A stretch of 64,000 bases of DNA from Gluconacetobacter sacchari (GCF_014174255.1 NZ_JABEQJ010000003.1:1-64000); one strand, 5' to 3'. Shown: positions 19,900 through 28,622, counted from the first letter of the stretch. Numbers and translations are program-made. Notes: generated by a model not told the origin, from the letters alone.

Positions 19900-20361
19900 T
19901 CAGAAACGCCGGAGCTGTTCGAAGATTGTCTGGAGACGCGCGTTCATCGCGTCCATGTCGGTATCGGACAGGTCGCCGAATACGAACGAGAAGATCTGCC
20001 CGATTTCCGGTCGCAGGCGCTCGAGCGTTTCGCGGCCGTGATCGGTGATCGTGATGTGGATCGCGCGCCCGTCACCCTGCGACGTCGTGACCTGTACGAG
20101 CCCTTCCGCGGCCATGCGCTGGATGACCTTGGTCAGGGTGGACTGTTTCAGCACCGCCTCGTCCATCAATTGCGAAAGCGACGACATATCGCGCCGCGAC
20201 AGGGCGGAGAGTACTTTCCATTGCGAGTGGTCCAGGCCGGCGCGCTTCAGGGCGCGCTCCGCCTTCAATCCGTGGAGGCTGGAGATGCGGCCCATCCAGT
20301 AGAACGGCGAGTCCTCGAGTTTGAAGTCGGGTGAGGACGGGGTTTTGCGGCGACCTGTCAC
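19900..20361 (-). CDS. MarR-family transcriptional regulator (IacR-like position)
   Basis: The 153-residue winged-helix regulator has helix alpha1 WMGRISSLHGL, recognition region LSQLMDEAVLKQSTLTKVIQRM, wing VTTSQGDGRAIHITITDHG, and a C-terminal dimerisation helix. MarR proteins commonly repress catabolic genes and release DNA on binding an aromatic ligand. The start is GTG at 20361. It is the first gene of the minus-strand run leading through the TonB receptor and the Rieske oxygenase. A MarR protein (IacR) regulates the indole-acetate cluster of P. putida 1290, which matches the location here. Confidence 0.9.
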   Translation of the reverse strand: MTGRRKTPSSPDFKLEDSPFYWMGRISSLHGLKAERALKRAGLDHSQWKVLSALSRRDMSSLSQLMDEAVLKQSTLTKVIQRMAAEGLVQVTTSQGDGRAIHITITDHGRETLERLRPEIGQIFSFVFGDLSDTDMDAMNARLQTIFEQLRRF

Positions 20362-20363
20362 GG

Positions 20364-20402
20364 TGTATTTTCACTCTTGTTGTAGGATCTGTATTTCCAC
20401 TC
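20364..20402. repeat. pair of 13-bp direct repeats upstream of the MarR gene
   Basis: TGTATTTTCACTC at 20364-20376 and TGTATTTCCACTC at 20390-20402 differ at one base and are 26 bp apart, directly upstream of the MarR GTG codon. The spacing is about two and a half helical turns. They may be autoregulatory sites or part of the promoter. This is inferred from position. Confidence 0.35.
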
Positions 20403-20448
20403 GCAAGGTATATAGGAACAATCCACAAGATCCAACAGGCCCCATTTT

Positions 20449-23094
20449 TTAAAAAAACAGATCGTTCTGATACCGTTTAAGATAAAAAATACTACTTTCC
20501 CCGATCATTCGAATGGCAGCGATCTTTTCGGCGCGGGTTACAGGAGAGTGGTGCATGAATGTCGCTTCAAGTTGAACGCATAAGTTGAACAGTTCGGAAA
20601 GACCAAGAGACGAAGCCGCTCCACCGAGACGATGAATCGCCTCGATTCGATCCGTGTCGTTCCGAGACATTTCAATTTTCTCCAGGCGTTGCTCCAGTTG
20701 CCCGCAAAACACGTCAATGGCCCTGCATATGGCTTCCGGACCGGCATAGTTCATCTGGGCGGTCAGGAAGGCCGCGTCAAGAATTGGGCGCCGATTCTGA
20801 ACGATATCAACTTGCCTGCCTCTGGAGGACCGGCCGAGGACATCAAGCACCATTGATCGCAGGTGCGATGGCCTGAACGGCTTGGCCAGAAAATCCTTGA
20901 TCCCGGCGGCTTCCATTTTCGACGCGTCAGGCGTCGCATTCGCGGAAACTGCGATAATTGGCGTGCCACCGATTCTTCCGCCCAGGGAGCGGAGTCTTGC
21001 TGCGGTCTGGTATCCATCCAGGCCGGGCATGCGGAGGTCCAGCAACAGGAGATCGAACACATCCTGCTGCATCAGACGTATGGCGTCTTCTCCATTGTCA
21101 GTCGTGGTTATGTGCGCGCCGCATGCCCGAAGCCCCCATTCGATAACCAGCCTGTTTTCTTCCACGTCGTCGGCAACGAGGATGCGCGTGCCGGAAAGGG
21201 AGGGGGCAATCTGTTGTACTTCGGCGGTCTGTGTTGTGGAGTCCTGCTCACTCAGGGCCGCGCGAAGACTGGAGCGCCCTATGGGATAAAACTCGAGCTG
21301 ACTATTCTCGAACAACACGCTGGGGAGCGTGTCGATAGTTTGCCCGATCGGACTGAATACGATGACGCGGGAACAGAGTGACCGGGCGCGCTGATACAGC
21401 TCGATCGCCGAGGGAGGACTGACGGAGAGCGGAAGGACTACCAACGCCGCGGTCCGCGACGGAGAGCCCGATAGCGCAGTTTCCCTGCCCGCCACCCGCG
21501 AAGCGATACCCAACCCGGCGCAGGCCGCCTCCAGGGCCGAACGTGTCCTGCTTTCCGGCCCCAGTATGATGACTTCGCTCACCGTCATGCCTGACGGCGG
21601 GGCGCTACAGGACCTTACCGGGAGGGCTACACTGAATGTGCTTCCATGATTTCGGGTACTATCGACGGTAATTCTGCCGCCCATGGCCTGTGCGAGACCT
21701 TGAGCAATGCTCAATCCCAGGCCGGTTCCGCTGGTCGCGTCGTCGGAGCCGGGGCTGAGCTTTGAAAATCGATCGAAAATCCGGTTTTGATCGGCCGGAG
21801 CGATGCCTATTCCGGTGTCCTGAATCGACAGAAGCAACTCGTGCTCATCATTCGTCACCACCAGGTCGACATTGATTTCAATCCATCCGGATCTGGTGAA
21901 TTTTATGGAATTTCCGATAAGATTATACAAAATCTGCCGTAAACGCGTCGGATCGATCCGGATACTCTCCGGCAACCGTGGCGCATGGGTCAAAACGAAC
22001 TCTATCCCTTTTCGGTGTCCCAGAGGCGCGAGGCTGCGGACGACTTCTTCGACAATGGCCTCGACATTCACTTCAATCGGAACAATCTTTAGTTCGTTTT
22101 CTTCTATTTTGGCGAAATCAAGCGTATCGTCGACAATGCTTGCAAGAGAATGTGCCGAATTTACAATATTGACCAGATATTTTTTGTCGAGATCGTTCGA
22201 TTTTATCTCAAGAAGTAGTTCCGCCATGTTGATGATGGCATTCAGAGGGGTCCGGATTTCATGGCTCATTGTTGCCAGAAAACGGCTCTTGGCGTCATTC
22301 GCGGCCTGAGCAAGCCGCGCCGCGTCCAGAAGTTGCGTGTTTTTGGTCTCCAATTCAGCAGTGCGCTCCGCAACGCGACTCTCGAGTTGCCGATTGAGCG
22401 CTTCAAGGTCCGCATGCGATTTCTTGACCTCGGTGATATCGTGAGATGCGAAGACCGCCAGGATCCGACCGAAATATGAAACCCGCTTCGCGCTGACAAT
22501 GATATCGCGCAGGTTGCCGCTTTGGGTCCGCATTCTTCCTTGCAGGTTGTCGACGTGGCCGTATTTCGTCAGTTGCCTTACAACTTCGGATCGGAACGAA
22601 GTGTTTTCCCAGATATTCATATCCTGCGCGGTTCTTCCGATCACATCGCCGCGCTGATACTCCATGGCGTTGAGCCAGGCGGGATTTACATCCAGATGCT
22701 CCCCCGTTTCCAGAACCGAAATAGCCGAGAGGCCGGGATTGAGCTGGAAGGCCTGGGCATGGATCAGATTCAAGGTCAGAGTGTCGTCACCCAGAAAAAG
22801 AATCGCTCCGCCTTCCGTTTCCCTGGTGAACGACGTTATTGGCTCAAGCCGATATCGAATGATCTTGTTTCGCCGTTTTAGACGAAGTGTCCCCTCGATC
22901 GCCGCGTTGCTGGAAAACCATGGGGATGATAGCGGGCCTGACTCTGGTTCAAGCCAATGTGTGATGGACCCCCCGGCTACGGGGGTGCCCTGAGCCGCCG
23001 CGACGACGTGGACAAATGAGGAACTGCAATAGGCAATGATACCTTCCGCGTTCAGGACGCCGAAGGCGATGGCGTTTACGGCAAGGTCACACAC
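20449..23094 (-). CDS. hybrid sensor histidine kinase (PAS-like sensors, HisKA, HATPase, degenerate REC, REC, Hpt)
   Basis: The 881-residue cytoplasmic protein has PAS-like regions at about 5-105 and 110-225, a coiled coil (225-270), and a HisKA box FLATMSHEIRTPLN with H278. The ATPase has N395 in NLIGN and G-boxes DTGIGI and GTGLGLSI. A receiver-like segment at about 505-615 has lost the aspartate pattern. An intact receiver has D686 in LLLDLRMP. A C-terminal Hpt domain carries H821 in IHRLGGAASSLG. The usual Lys three residues after the Hpt His is Gly here. There are no TM helices, so it senses an intracellular signal, possibly redox. DNA is AT-richer than in neighbouring operons. Confidence 0.92.
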   Translation of the reverse strand: MCDLAVNAIAFGVLNAEGIIAYCSSSFVHVVAAAQGTPVAGGSITHWLEPESGPLSSPWFSSNAAIEGTLRLKRRNKIIRYRLEPITSFTRETEGGAILFLGDDTLTLNLIHAQAFQLNPGLSAISVLETGEHLDVNPAWLNAMEYQRGDVIGRTAQDMNIWENTSFRSEVVRQLTKYGHVDNLQGRMRTQSGNLRDIIVSAKRVSYFGRILAVFASHDITEVKKSHADLEALNRQLESRVAERTAELETKNTQLLDAARLAQAANDAKSRFLATMSHEIRTPLNAIINMAELLLEIKSNDLDKKYLVNIVNSAHSLASIVDDTLDFAKIEENELKIVPIEVNVEAIVEEVVRSLAPLGHRKGIEFVLTHAPRLPESIRIDPTRLRQILYNLIGNSIKFTRSGWIEINVDLVVTNDEHELLLSIQDTGIGIAPADQNRIFDRFSKLSPGSDDATSGTGLGLSIAQGLAQAMGGRITVDSTRNHGSTFSVALPVRSCSAPPSGMTVSEVIILGPESRTRSALEAACAGLGIASRVAGRETALSGSPSRTAALVVLPLSVSPPSAIELYQRARSLCSRVIVFSPIGQTIDTLPSVLFENSQLEFYPIGRSSLRAALSEQDSTTQTAEVQQIAPSLSGTRILVADDVEENRLVIEWGLRACGAHITTTDNGEDAIRLMQQDVFDLLLLDLRMPGLDGYQTAARLRSLGGRIGGTPIIAVSANATPDASKMEAAGIKDFLAKPFRPSHLRSMVLDVLGRSSRGRQVDIVQNRRPILDAAFLTAQMNYAGPEAICRAIDVFCGQLEQRLEKIEMSRNDTDRIEAIHRLGGAASSLGLSELFNLCVQLEATFMHHSPVTRAEKIAAIRMIGESSIFYLKRYQNDLFF

Positions 23095-23150
23095 CGAACT
23101 CTCCCTCGTGGGTCTGATGGAATGCGAATTAACAAAATCATCATAAACTA

Positions 23151-23174
23151 AAATATCCTCATGACGGGATATTT
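23151..23174. promoter_or_regulatory. 8-bp perfect inverted repeat AAATATCC/GGATATTT abutting a start codon
   Basis: AAATATCC (23151-23158) and GGATATTT (23167-23174) are exact reverse complements with an 8-base spacer. They lie between the hybrid kinase (minus strand) and the small plus-strand gene whose ATG follows immediately at 23175. The repeat could be an operator for the divergent pair, or a hairpin that masks the ribosome-binding site of the small gene. Confidence 0.4.
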
Positions 23175-23360
23175 ATGTCGCACATTCGAGACAAATTGAT
23201 GCCAAAATCATGGATTGAACCCGAACGATGTGTACAGAGCCATATGTTACAAGAGTTTCAATTTCCTCAGTCAAATCCTGTCTGTCTATATGATTTACTT
23301 AAGGCGGATCGTGGTGGAGATGAAAGCGGTCTTGGAATCGTAAGACTGCATGATGATTAG
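23175..23360 (+). CDS. possible small hypothetical protein (61 aa)
   Basis: The short frame MSHIRDKLMPKSWIEPERC overlaps the next plus-strand gene by 11 bp. There is no recognised domain, signal peptide or TM segment, and only weak GGGAT in place of a ribosome-binding site, itself inside an inverted repeat. It may be a real leader gene or chance. The local DNA is AT-rich, which makes a 61-codon open frame somewhat less likely by chance than in the rest of the window. Confidence 0.3.
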   Translation: MSHIRDKLMPKSWIEPERCVQSHMLQEFQFPQSNPVCLYDLLKADRGGDESGLGIVRLHDD

Positions 23361-23646
23361 AGCGACTGTGAAAAAGAATTTTGTCCGCATGCTGGAAATA
23401 TTTGGATTTTCAATGAAAAAAAGGGGGGCAAAGCGTCCTTTTTCTGTCGGTGATATGGTCCGTGTTCATACGGGATGGCCACGAAATTACGATCTCGATT
23501 TTATCGGGCGGATCGAAGACATTAAAGTCAAATTCGGCCCTGAAGATCATGCTCTTCCTTGTCGGGAGCGGCATCGTTTTGGAATCAAGCTTCCCTATTC
23601 CGGACTTTATTACTTCAGTGCCGTGGAAATTGCGCACCTTCATTAG
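23350..23646 (+). CDS. hypothetical protein with SH3/KOW-like beta pattern (98 aa)
   Basis: The 98-residue protein has a basic N-terminal segment (KKNFVRMLEIFGFSMKKRG), then FSVGDMVRVHTGWPRN, a strand pattern DFIGRIEDIKVKFG, and a YYFSAVEIAHL tail. This alternation with an initial 'VGD-V-V' motif is typical of small SH3-like or KOW-like barrels. No family is recognised. It is convergent with the downstream response regulator gene and follows the small frame at 23175. Codon use follows the AT-richer local style. Confidence 0.5.
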   Translation: MMIRATVKKNFVRMLEIFGFSMKKRGAKRPFSVGDMVRVHTGWPRNYDLDFIGRIEDIKVKFGPEDHALPCRERHRFGIKLPYSGLYYFSAVEIAHLH

Positions 23647-23767
23647 GTCAGGTCGAGCAGGGTCTTGATCCGATCGTGCCTGAGGCGATCGTGACAGGCG
23701 GTGTCTCCTGGAGATGACGCGGTCGAAAACAGATTTCCTTTCCGATCCTGTCGCCGATCTTGGCGAC

Positions 23768-24484
23768 TTACAGTCGCTTCGCTGTCAGCCTGTAACCAAA
23801 CCCATGTACCGTCGCGATCGGGGAGGGGGTCGTATTATGGACGGCCTGTAGTTTGAGGCGCAGACGATAGATTGCCTTGTCGACGGCTCGGGTGGTGATA
23901 TCTTCATCGTCACTCATGAGAAAGAGTATACGGTCCCGATGAAGTGGCTTGGTGGCATTGCTTATTAATGCGTCCAATATGCGAAATTCATTTTTGGTCA
24001 GGGAAACGGATTTTCCAGTACTGTTGAATATTTTTCTCGCACTCAGATCGACCGACCAGCCTTCGAAATGATAGGCAGTCGTGCCCTTGTCCGCGATTTT
24101 TGTGCCTTGTATCCGGAACGAAAGATTACGAACGCACGCGACGAGCTCTCGTGGATGGAGTGGCTTTTCCAGATATTGATCGACGGCGCTCTCCAGGGCC
24201 TTTAGTCGATCGGTTGCCTCGGCGCTGGAGGTAATGACGATGATGCCTGCGGAACTGACGTTTCGAAGCTCGGATATCAGTTCAAGAGCATTTCCGTCGG
24301 GAAGGCGAAGATCCAGTAGAATGATATCAAAACGCGCCTGATAGGCTTGTTGCCGCAGTTCGGATAACGTGCCCGCCGTTTTTACCGTAAAGCCGGCACC
24401 AATTAATATCGCACTATAAAGATCACGCGTAATCTCGTCATCTTCGACTAGTAGAAGTGTGGGTTTCGGATAATCGGAAATCAT
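23768..24484 (-). CDS. OmpR-family response regulator near the hybrid kinase
   Basis: The 238-residue regulator has a receiver with acidic residues ED-D at 14-16, phosphoacceptor D58 in ILLDLRLPDGN, and Lys in LEKPLHPREL. A winged-helix effector domain covers about 140-235 and ends VHGFGYRLTAKRL. The start is set at 24484 where the receiver fold begins; an ATG at 24520 would add 12 residues without homology. It is on the same strand as the hybrid kinase, separated by two small opposite-strand frames, and is its likely output because that kinase has an Hpt domain but no DNA-binding domain. Targets are unknown. Confidence 0.9.
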   Translation of the reverse strand: MISDYPKPTLLLVEDDEITRDLYSAILIGAGFTVKTAGTLSELRQQAYQARFDIILLDLRLPDGNALELISELRNVSSAGIIVITSSAEATDRLKALESAVDQYLEKPLHPRELVACVRNLSFRIQGTKIADKGTTAYHFEGWSVDLSARKIFNSTGKSVSLTKNEFRILDALISNATKPLHRDRILFLMSDDEDITTRAVDKAIYRLRLKLQAVHNTTPSPIATVHGFGYRLTAKRL

Positions 24485-25074
24485 GGCCCGCAATATCTCT
24501 CCATTGGGCGGCGAATGCAACGACGAGTTGGACGAAACCAGCGCTTGCCAAATATCTCATCATTGAGATGAATATGTCGCAATTTTGGGATAAACATCTG
24601 ATATCGAGACACGTTGACGGAGTTCTCGAACAAAGTGAGGGCGTGTTCAGGATCGAGTGTTCATTCTGAATTTTCTCGGGAAAGCGGTGATCGCTGCCCG
24701 GGATCACCGAGAACGCACAAAACGCGAGAATAGGTAGGGTTCCATTCAATTTAATAAGTAATTAACTATTCTTATTCCCATCAGTTCGTTTTGATAAGAT
24801 AATAATGGCCCGCGCTATTCGGTCCGTTCCCGGAAAGGGCGCCTGCTGCGTTGGTTCACGAAAATATCCAATCTTTGCACTCAATCGTTATGCAATGAAC
24901 AATGGTATCGAAATGGTCAGACCAGGGAAGAATATTGGGGGCGGGCGCCGTGGTGATTCCGGTGTGAAGGAGTGCTGGCGGCGGACAGTTTTCGTGCCTC
25001 GATCTCCCGCGTTGCGTATGACCGTCCGATGCCTGTCGCGACATGATCACGGAACGCAGTGAGGCGATTTGTCG
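24485..25074. other. 590-bp AT-rich intergenic region with two hairpins, no convincing gene
   Basis: No open frame here has convincing coding character. Two inverted repeats stand out. ATCTCA-tcat-TGAGAT lies at 24554-24569. CGGTGATC (24686-24693) pairs with GATCACCG (24703-24710) across a 9-base loop, and an overlapping alternative stem TTCTCGG (24674-24680) with CCGAGAA (24708-24714) shares three bases with it. Read on the minus strand both lie in the presumed 5' leader of the response regulator. AT-rich promoter-like DNA lies around 24740-24805. Confidence 0.5.
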
Positions 25075-25293
25075 ATGCGGGACGACTATTATGGCGCTGG
25101 CATCACGGCTCTTGACGTGGCGGCGACGCTGCTCTGGACCGGGGGGTCCACCGCCATGGTTACAATTCGACGTCATATCGCACGCTGTCTGGAGGCGGGG
25201 GCGCCCGACGAAGCCGAATTCTGGCTCAAGGTGAGAAACCAGGTTGAGGCTTTGTTGGAAAAGGAAAAGAATTCCAACGGTTTGTCCCATTGA
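25075..25293 (+). CDS. small hypothetical protein (about 72 aa), DUF6961-like pattern
   Basis: MRDDYYGAGITALDVAATLL is followed by TIRRHIARCLEAGAPDEAEFWLKVRNQVEALL. The pattern of a short helix, a long Arg-rich helix 'A-R-C-L-E-A-G' and 'FW-K-V' resembles a widespread family of 60-75-residue alphaproteobacterial helical proteins of unknown function. An upstream GAGGCG sits 9 bases before the ATG at 25075; a TTG at 25069 would add two residues. It precedes the cytochrome c peroxidase gene by 83 bp on the same strand, so the two may be co-transcribed. Confidence 0.5.
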   Translation: MRDDYYGAGITALDVAATLLWTGGSTAMVTIRRHIARCLEAGAPDEAEFWLKVRNQVEALLEKEKNSNGLSH

Positions 25294-25376
25294 GACGGCA
25301 TATATCCAAATGTGTCCGAAAGCGTCGATCTCATGGGGCGAGCAGATAAAGTGCAATTCAAGACAAGGATCGCAGA

Positions 25377-26831
25377 ATGACAGGTAGGAGACTCGGAAGG
25401 ATCATCACCGGCCTGATGATCGCGGGAGGAGTGTCCTATGGTGTGACTATCGCTTTTCTCGATCATTTCGATCACCAGGGGGCGCCGCGTATTCCTGCTG
25501 ACAGCCCGTCTCGGCATGATCCCGTATCGATGAAGGCATTTGCTGCGTTCCAGGAAGCGCGATGCGACTACTGTCACGTGGCCGGCACCCGCCTGCCATT
25601 CTATTTCAGCCTGCCCCTGGCGAATCGGATCATGGAGCGGGATTTGACGCAGGGCCAGCGTCACTTCCAATTTCAGCCGTTGATCGTGGCGTTTCAGGCA
25701 GGAAAGCCGCCGTCGGTCGAACAATTGTCACGCATCGAGGAGGTCATCACCCAGAACCGCATGCCACCGTGGGCTTATCTCACCTTGCATTGGCATGCCT
25801 ATCTGGATGCGCGACAGAGGCAGGATATTCTGGCCTGGATTGCTGATCAGCGTCGACGTTATTACGCGACCCCGGGCGTGGCACCGCAATTTGCCGGCGA
25901 AGTCATTCAGCCCATTCCGGACGAGGTGCCGGTCAATTGGCAGAAAGCCGAATTGGGACGGCAGTTGTTTTTCGACAACCGGCTGTCGGGTGACGGCACG
26001 TTGAACTGCGCAAGCTGTCATGGATTGAACAGCGGGGGCGCCGATCGCATGGTGACGGCGACCGGCATCGGCGGCCAGAAGGGGCCGATCAATACGCCGA
26101 CAGTCTATAATGCCGTATTCAACATGGCACAATTCTGGAATGGGCGTGCCGCCGACCTGGCAGCGCAGGCGGCAGGACCTGTCACGAACCCGGTTGAAAT
26201 GGGATCGCACGACTGGGCCACAGTCGCAGAGGCAGTCGCGGCCGTGCCGGATTATGCGGCAGCGTTTGAGAGCCTGTATGGACCAAACGCGGTGAATGAG
26301 AAGACCGTTACCAACGCGATCGCCGAATATGAAAAGACGCTGATTACCCCCAATAGTCGCTTCGATCTCTATCTGAGGGGCGATTCTGGTGCCTTGAGTG
26401 CGCAGGAAAAGCGGGGCTACGCGCGTTTCAAGCAGATTGGCTGCTCGGGTTGCCATAGCGGTGTCGCGGTTGGTGGGGATGCGTTCGAGATTCTGGGCTT
26501 GGAAGGGCCCTATTTTCAGGACCGCGATCGGCCGTTGACCCAGGCGGATCTCGGCCGATTCGCCGTGACGCAGTCGAAGGCCGACCTACAGCGCTTCAAG
26601 GTGCCGAACCTTCGCAACGTCGATCTGACGGCGCCCTATTTCCATGATGGCAGTGCGAAGACATTGGAGCAGGCCGTGCGGGTGATGGCACGCTATCAGA
26701 CACAGGACAGGAATATTTCTGATCGGGATGTGACGGATATCACTGCGTTCCTGCGGACGTTGACGGGCAAATTCCAGGGAATGGACCTGAAGGACGTCCC
26801 GGCCAGGCCGCCTTTGCGCGGGAGGGGGTAA
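25377..26831 (+). CDS. membrane-anchored triheme cytochrome c peroxidase (YhjA/Ccp-like)
   Basis: The 484-residue protein has an N-terminal TM anchor at about 9-28 and three CxxCH heme c sites: C63-DY-C66-H67, C211-AS-C214-H215 and C356-SG-C359-H360. The last two lie in the classical bacterial diheme peroxidase domain, with VMARYQ giving a distal Met. The extra N-terminal heme and anchor match E. coli YhjA, a quinol peroxidase that reduces periplasmic H2O2. The start at 25377 has AAGGA eight bases upstream. It stands between a redox-type kinase system and a globin chemoreceptor, in line with an oxidative or low-oxygen theme. A MauG-type role is unlikely because of the three hemes. Confidence 0.93.
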   Translation: MTGRRLGRIITGLMIAGGVSYGVTIAFLDHFDHQGAPRIPADSPSRHDPVSMKAFAAFQEARCDYCHVAGTRLPFYFSLPLANRIMERDLTQGQRHFQFQPLIVAFQAGKPPSVEQLSRIEEVITQNRMPPWAYLTLHWHAYLDARQRQDILAWIADQRRRYYATPGVAPQFAGEVIQPIPDEVPVNWQKAELGRQLFFDNRLSGDGTLNCASCHGLNSGGADRMVTATGIGGQKGPINTPTVYNAVFNMAQFWNGRAADLAAQAAGPVTNPVEMGSHDWATVAEAVAAVPDYAAAFESLYGPNAVNEKTVTNAIAEYEKTLITPNSRFDLYLRGDSGALSAQEKRGYARFKQIGCSGCHSGVAVGGDAFEILGLEGPYFQDRDRPLTQADLGRFAVTQSKADLQRFKVPNLRNVDLTAPYFHDGSAKTLEQAVRVMARYQTQDRNISDRDVTDITAFLRTLTGKFQGMDLKDVPARPPLRGRG

Positions 26832-27017
26832 CTGGGATGGTGCCAGTCTACCTGACGGCCGGCACCGGCCGAACCAAGATGGTTGGGATGCCAGGCGGGA
26901 ATCGAACGCGATATTGAAAATATAGCCGATAATCTATCGCCTTTGATTATAAACTTATGAATCATGCAATATCTTGTCCCGCCATGCTTCGCATGACGAA
27001 ACCGCGAGGGAATTGAA

Positions 27018-28559
27018 GTGGAAAGTACCGAACGCGGTATTCTTGATCTCGAAAAGTTGCATCAGTTCATTCTGATGACGGCGAGGGATCACGACATTCT
27101 TCGTGAGATAGGAGGCGTGCTCGAACGAGCCGTGCCGGGCGCGCTGGATGCGCTCTATGTCCAGATTCGCAAAACACCAGAAGTTAAAAGATTCTTTTCT
27201 TCCGATGCCAAGATCGAGAAGGCGAAACTTGCTCAGACGGCTCATTGGCGGGCGATACTGGCGGCGCGCTTCGATACGGATTACGTCGCCAATGTTCATG
27301 CCATTGGCGAGGTGCATGCCCGTATCGGTTTGACCCCGTTCTGGTATATCGGCGGCTACACGGTCATCCTGGACCAATTGCTTCGTTCCGTCATCGATGA
27401 GACGGTGGAGCATGAAAGCATCTTTCGGAGGTCGAGGGTTCGCCGGAAACTGACGGACCGGGTCGGCAGTCTGTGCAAGGCTGTCCTGGCGGAAATCGAT
27501 CTTACGGTGGCATTCTATCTGGAGGAAATGGAAGCGGCGCGCGTCGAAATGCAGGCGGAGCGCGAACGCCTGGCACAGGAGGACCGTGCCGTTATCTCGG
27601 CGATCAGTACGGCCTTGACGGCTCTGGCGGACGGTGACTTGTCCTATCGTGTTACTGAATCGCTCCCGGAACGGGGAGAGACGTTGAAGAGGCATTTCAA
27701 CGCCACCGCCGAACGGCTGGCCCAGAGCATGCAGAAAATCGCGCGGAACAGCCAGACCGTCATGGCGAATGCCGATGGTATTCGTAACGGTGCGGACAGT
27801 TTGTCCAGAGCGACCGAGCAGCAGGCTTTGGCCCAGGAGGAAATGACCGCGACGGTTGATCAGATCGCGCAAGGGGCGTCGGAGACGGCCGAGAAAACCG
27901 CACGGGCGTGTCAGTTGGCCGAGGCTGCGCGATCCGGTGCCGATCGGGCCGGCCATGTTGTGAGCGAGGCCGTGGAAGCCATCGGCCGGATCGAGCAGTC
28001 GTCTCAGGAAATTTCCAAGATTATCGACGTCATCAATACCATATCTCTACAGACCAATATGTTGGCGCTGAATGCCGGTGTCGAGGCAGCCCGGGCGGGT
28101 AATCATGGGCGTGGATTCGCCGTGGTCGCGACTGAAGTCCGAGCGCTCGCGCAGCGTTCCGCCGACGCGGGCAGGACGATCGCAGCGCTGATCAAGAGGG
28201 CCGGCGCGGAGGTGCAGGCCGGTGTTGCGTGTGTGCGTGAAACCGGTGAATCTCTGCGGAATATTGCGTCTCTGATCAGCGACATCGACGGTACCATCGC
28301 GACGATCGCCACGGCATCGCAGGCGCAGTCTGCGAGCCTGCGTGAAGTGAGTATAACGATTGGTGGCCTGGGGCAGACAACGCTGCAGAATGCGGCTGTT
28401 GCGGAACAGAGCGCCGCTGGAGCGCATAACCTGGTCGTCACGGCGGACGAACTGGAGCGGCTGGTCGCGGTATTCCAGTTGGCTGAAGGTGGTGGTGCAG
28501 CACGGCAACGCCCGGCACGCATAAAGCTTGTGGCACATAACGATCCGAATGGAAAATAG
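27018..28559 (+). CDS. globin-coupled soluble methyl-accepting chemotaxis protein (HemAT-like)
   Basis: The 513-residue protein has an N-terminal sensor globin (about 10-175) with proximal H100 in [17 protein letters not shown], the usual HemAT/protoglobin motif. There are no TM helices. A short linker with a HAMP-like segment ([18 protein letters not shown]) and a long MCP signalling domain follow, with the hairpin tip [21 protein letters not shown]. It would bind O2, and perhaps NO or CO, through heme and control CheA/CheW. The start is GTG at 27018 with GAGGGA eight bases before. A PAS-GGDEF-EAL gene follows within 63 bp on the same strand, suggesting joint control of motility and c-di-GMP. 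Confidence 0.94.
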   Translation: MESTERGILDLEKLHQFILMTARDHDILREIGGVLERAVPGALDALYVQIRKTPEVKRFFSSDAKIEKAKLAQTAHWRAILAARFDTDYVANVHAIGEVHARIGLTPFWYIGGYTVILDQLLRSVIDETVEHESIFRRSRVRRKLTDRVGSLCKAVLAEIDLTVAFYLEEMEAARVEMQAERERLAQEDRAVISAISTALTALADGDLSYRVTESLPERGETLKRHFNATAERLAQSMQKIARNSQTVMANADGIRNGADSLSRATEQQALAQEEMTATVDQIAQGASETAEKTARACQLAEAARSGADRAGHVVSEAVEAIGRIEQSSQEISKIIDVINTISLQTNMLALNAGVEAARAGNHGRGFAVVATEVRALAQRSADAGRTIAALIKRAGAEVQAGVACVRETGESLRNIASLISDIDGTIATIATASQAQSASLREVSITIGGLGQTTLQNAAVAEQSAAGAHNLVVTADELERLVAVFQLAEGGGAARQRPARIKLVAHNDPNGK

Positions 28560-28622
28560 ACGGATATATAAGGCGAGGTGGGACATTGGTGAAGACTGAC
28601 GAGGTTGATTGGGAGATCCTGT

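Noticed and set aside
24457-25062. Two short plus-strand frames (24457-24669 and 24805-25062)
   Set aside because: No ribosome site, no recognisable domain, and composition unlike nearby proteins. The region is better read as a regulatory leader and promoter.
25377-26831. MauG-type tryptophan-modifying enzyme
   Set aside because: Three CxxCH sites and an N-terminal anchor are seen, which fits the YhjA-type peroxidase. There are no amine dehydrogenase genes nearby.
26856-26871. GC-rich hairpin CGGCCG-loop-CGGCCG after the peroxidase gene as terminator
   Set aside because: The stem is only six pairs and is not followed by a T tract, so it is not listed as a terminator.
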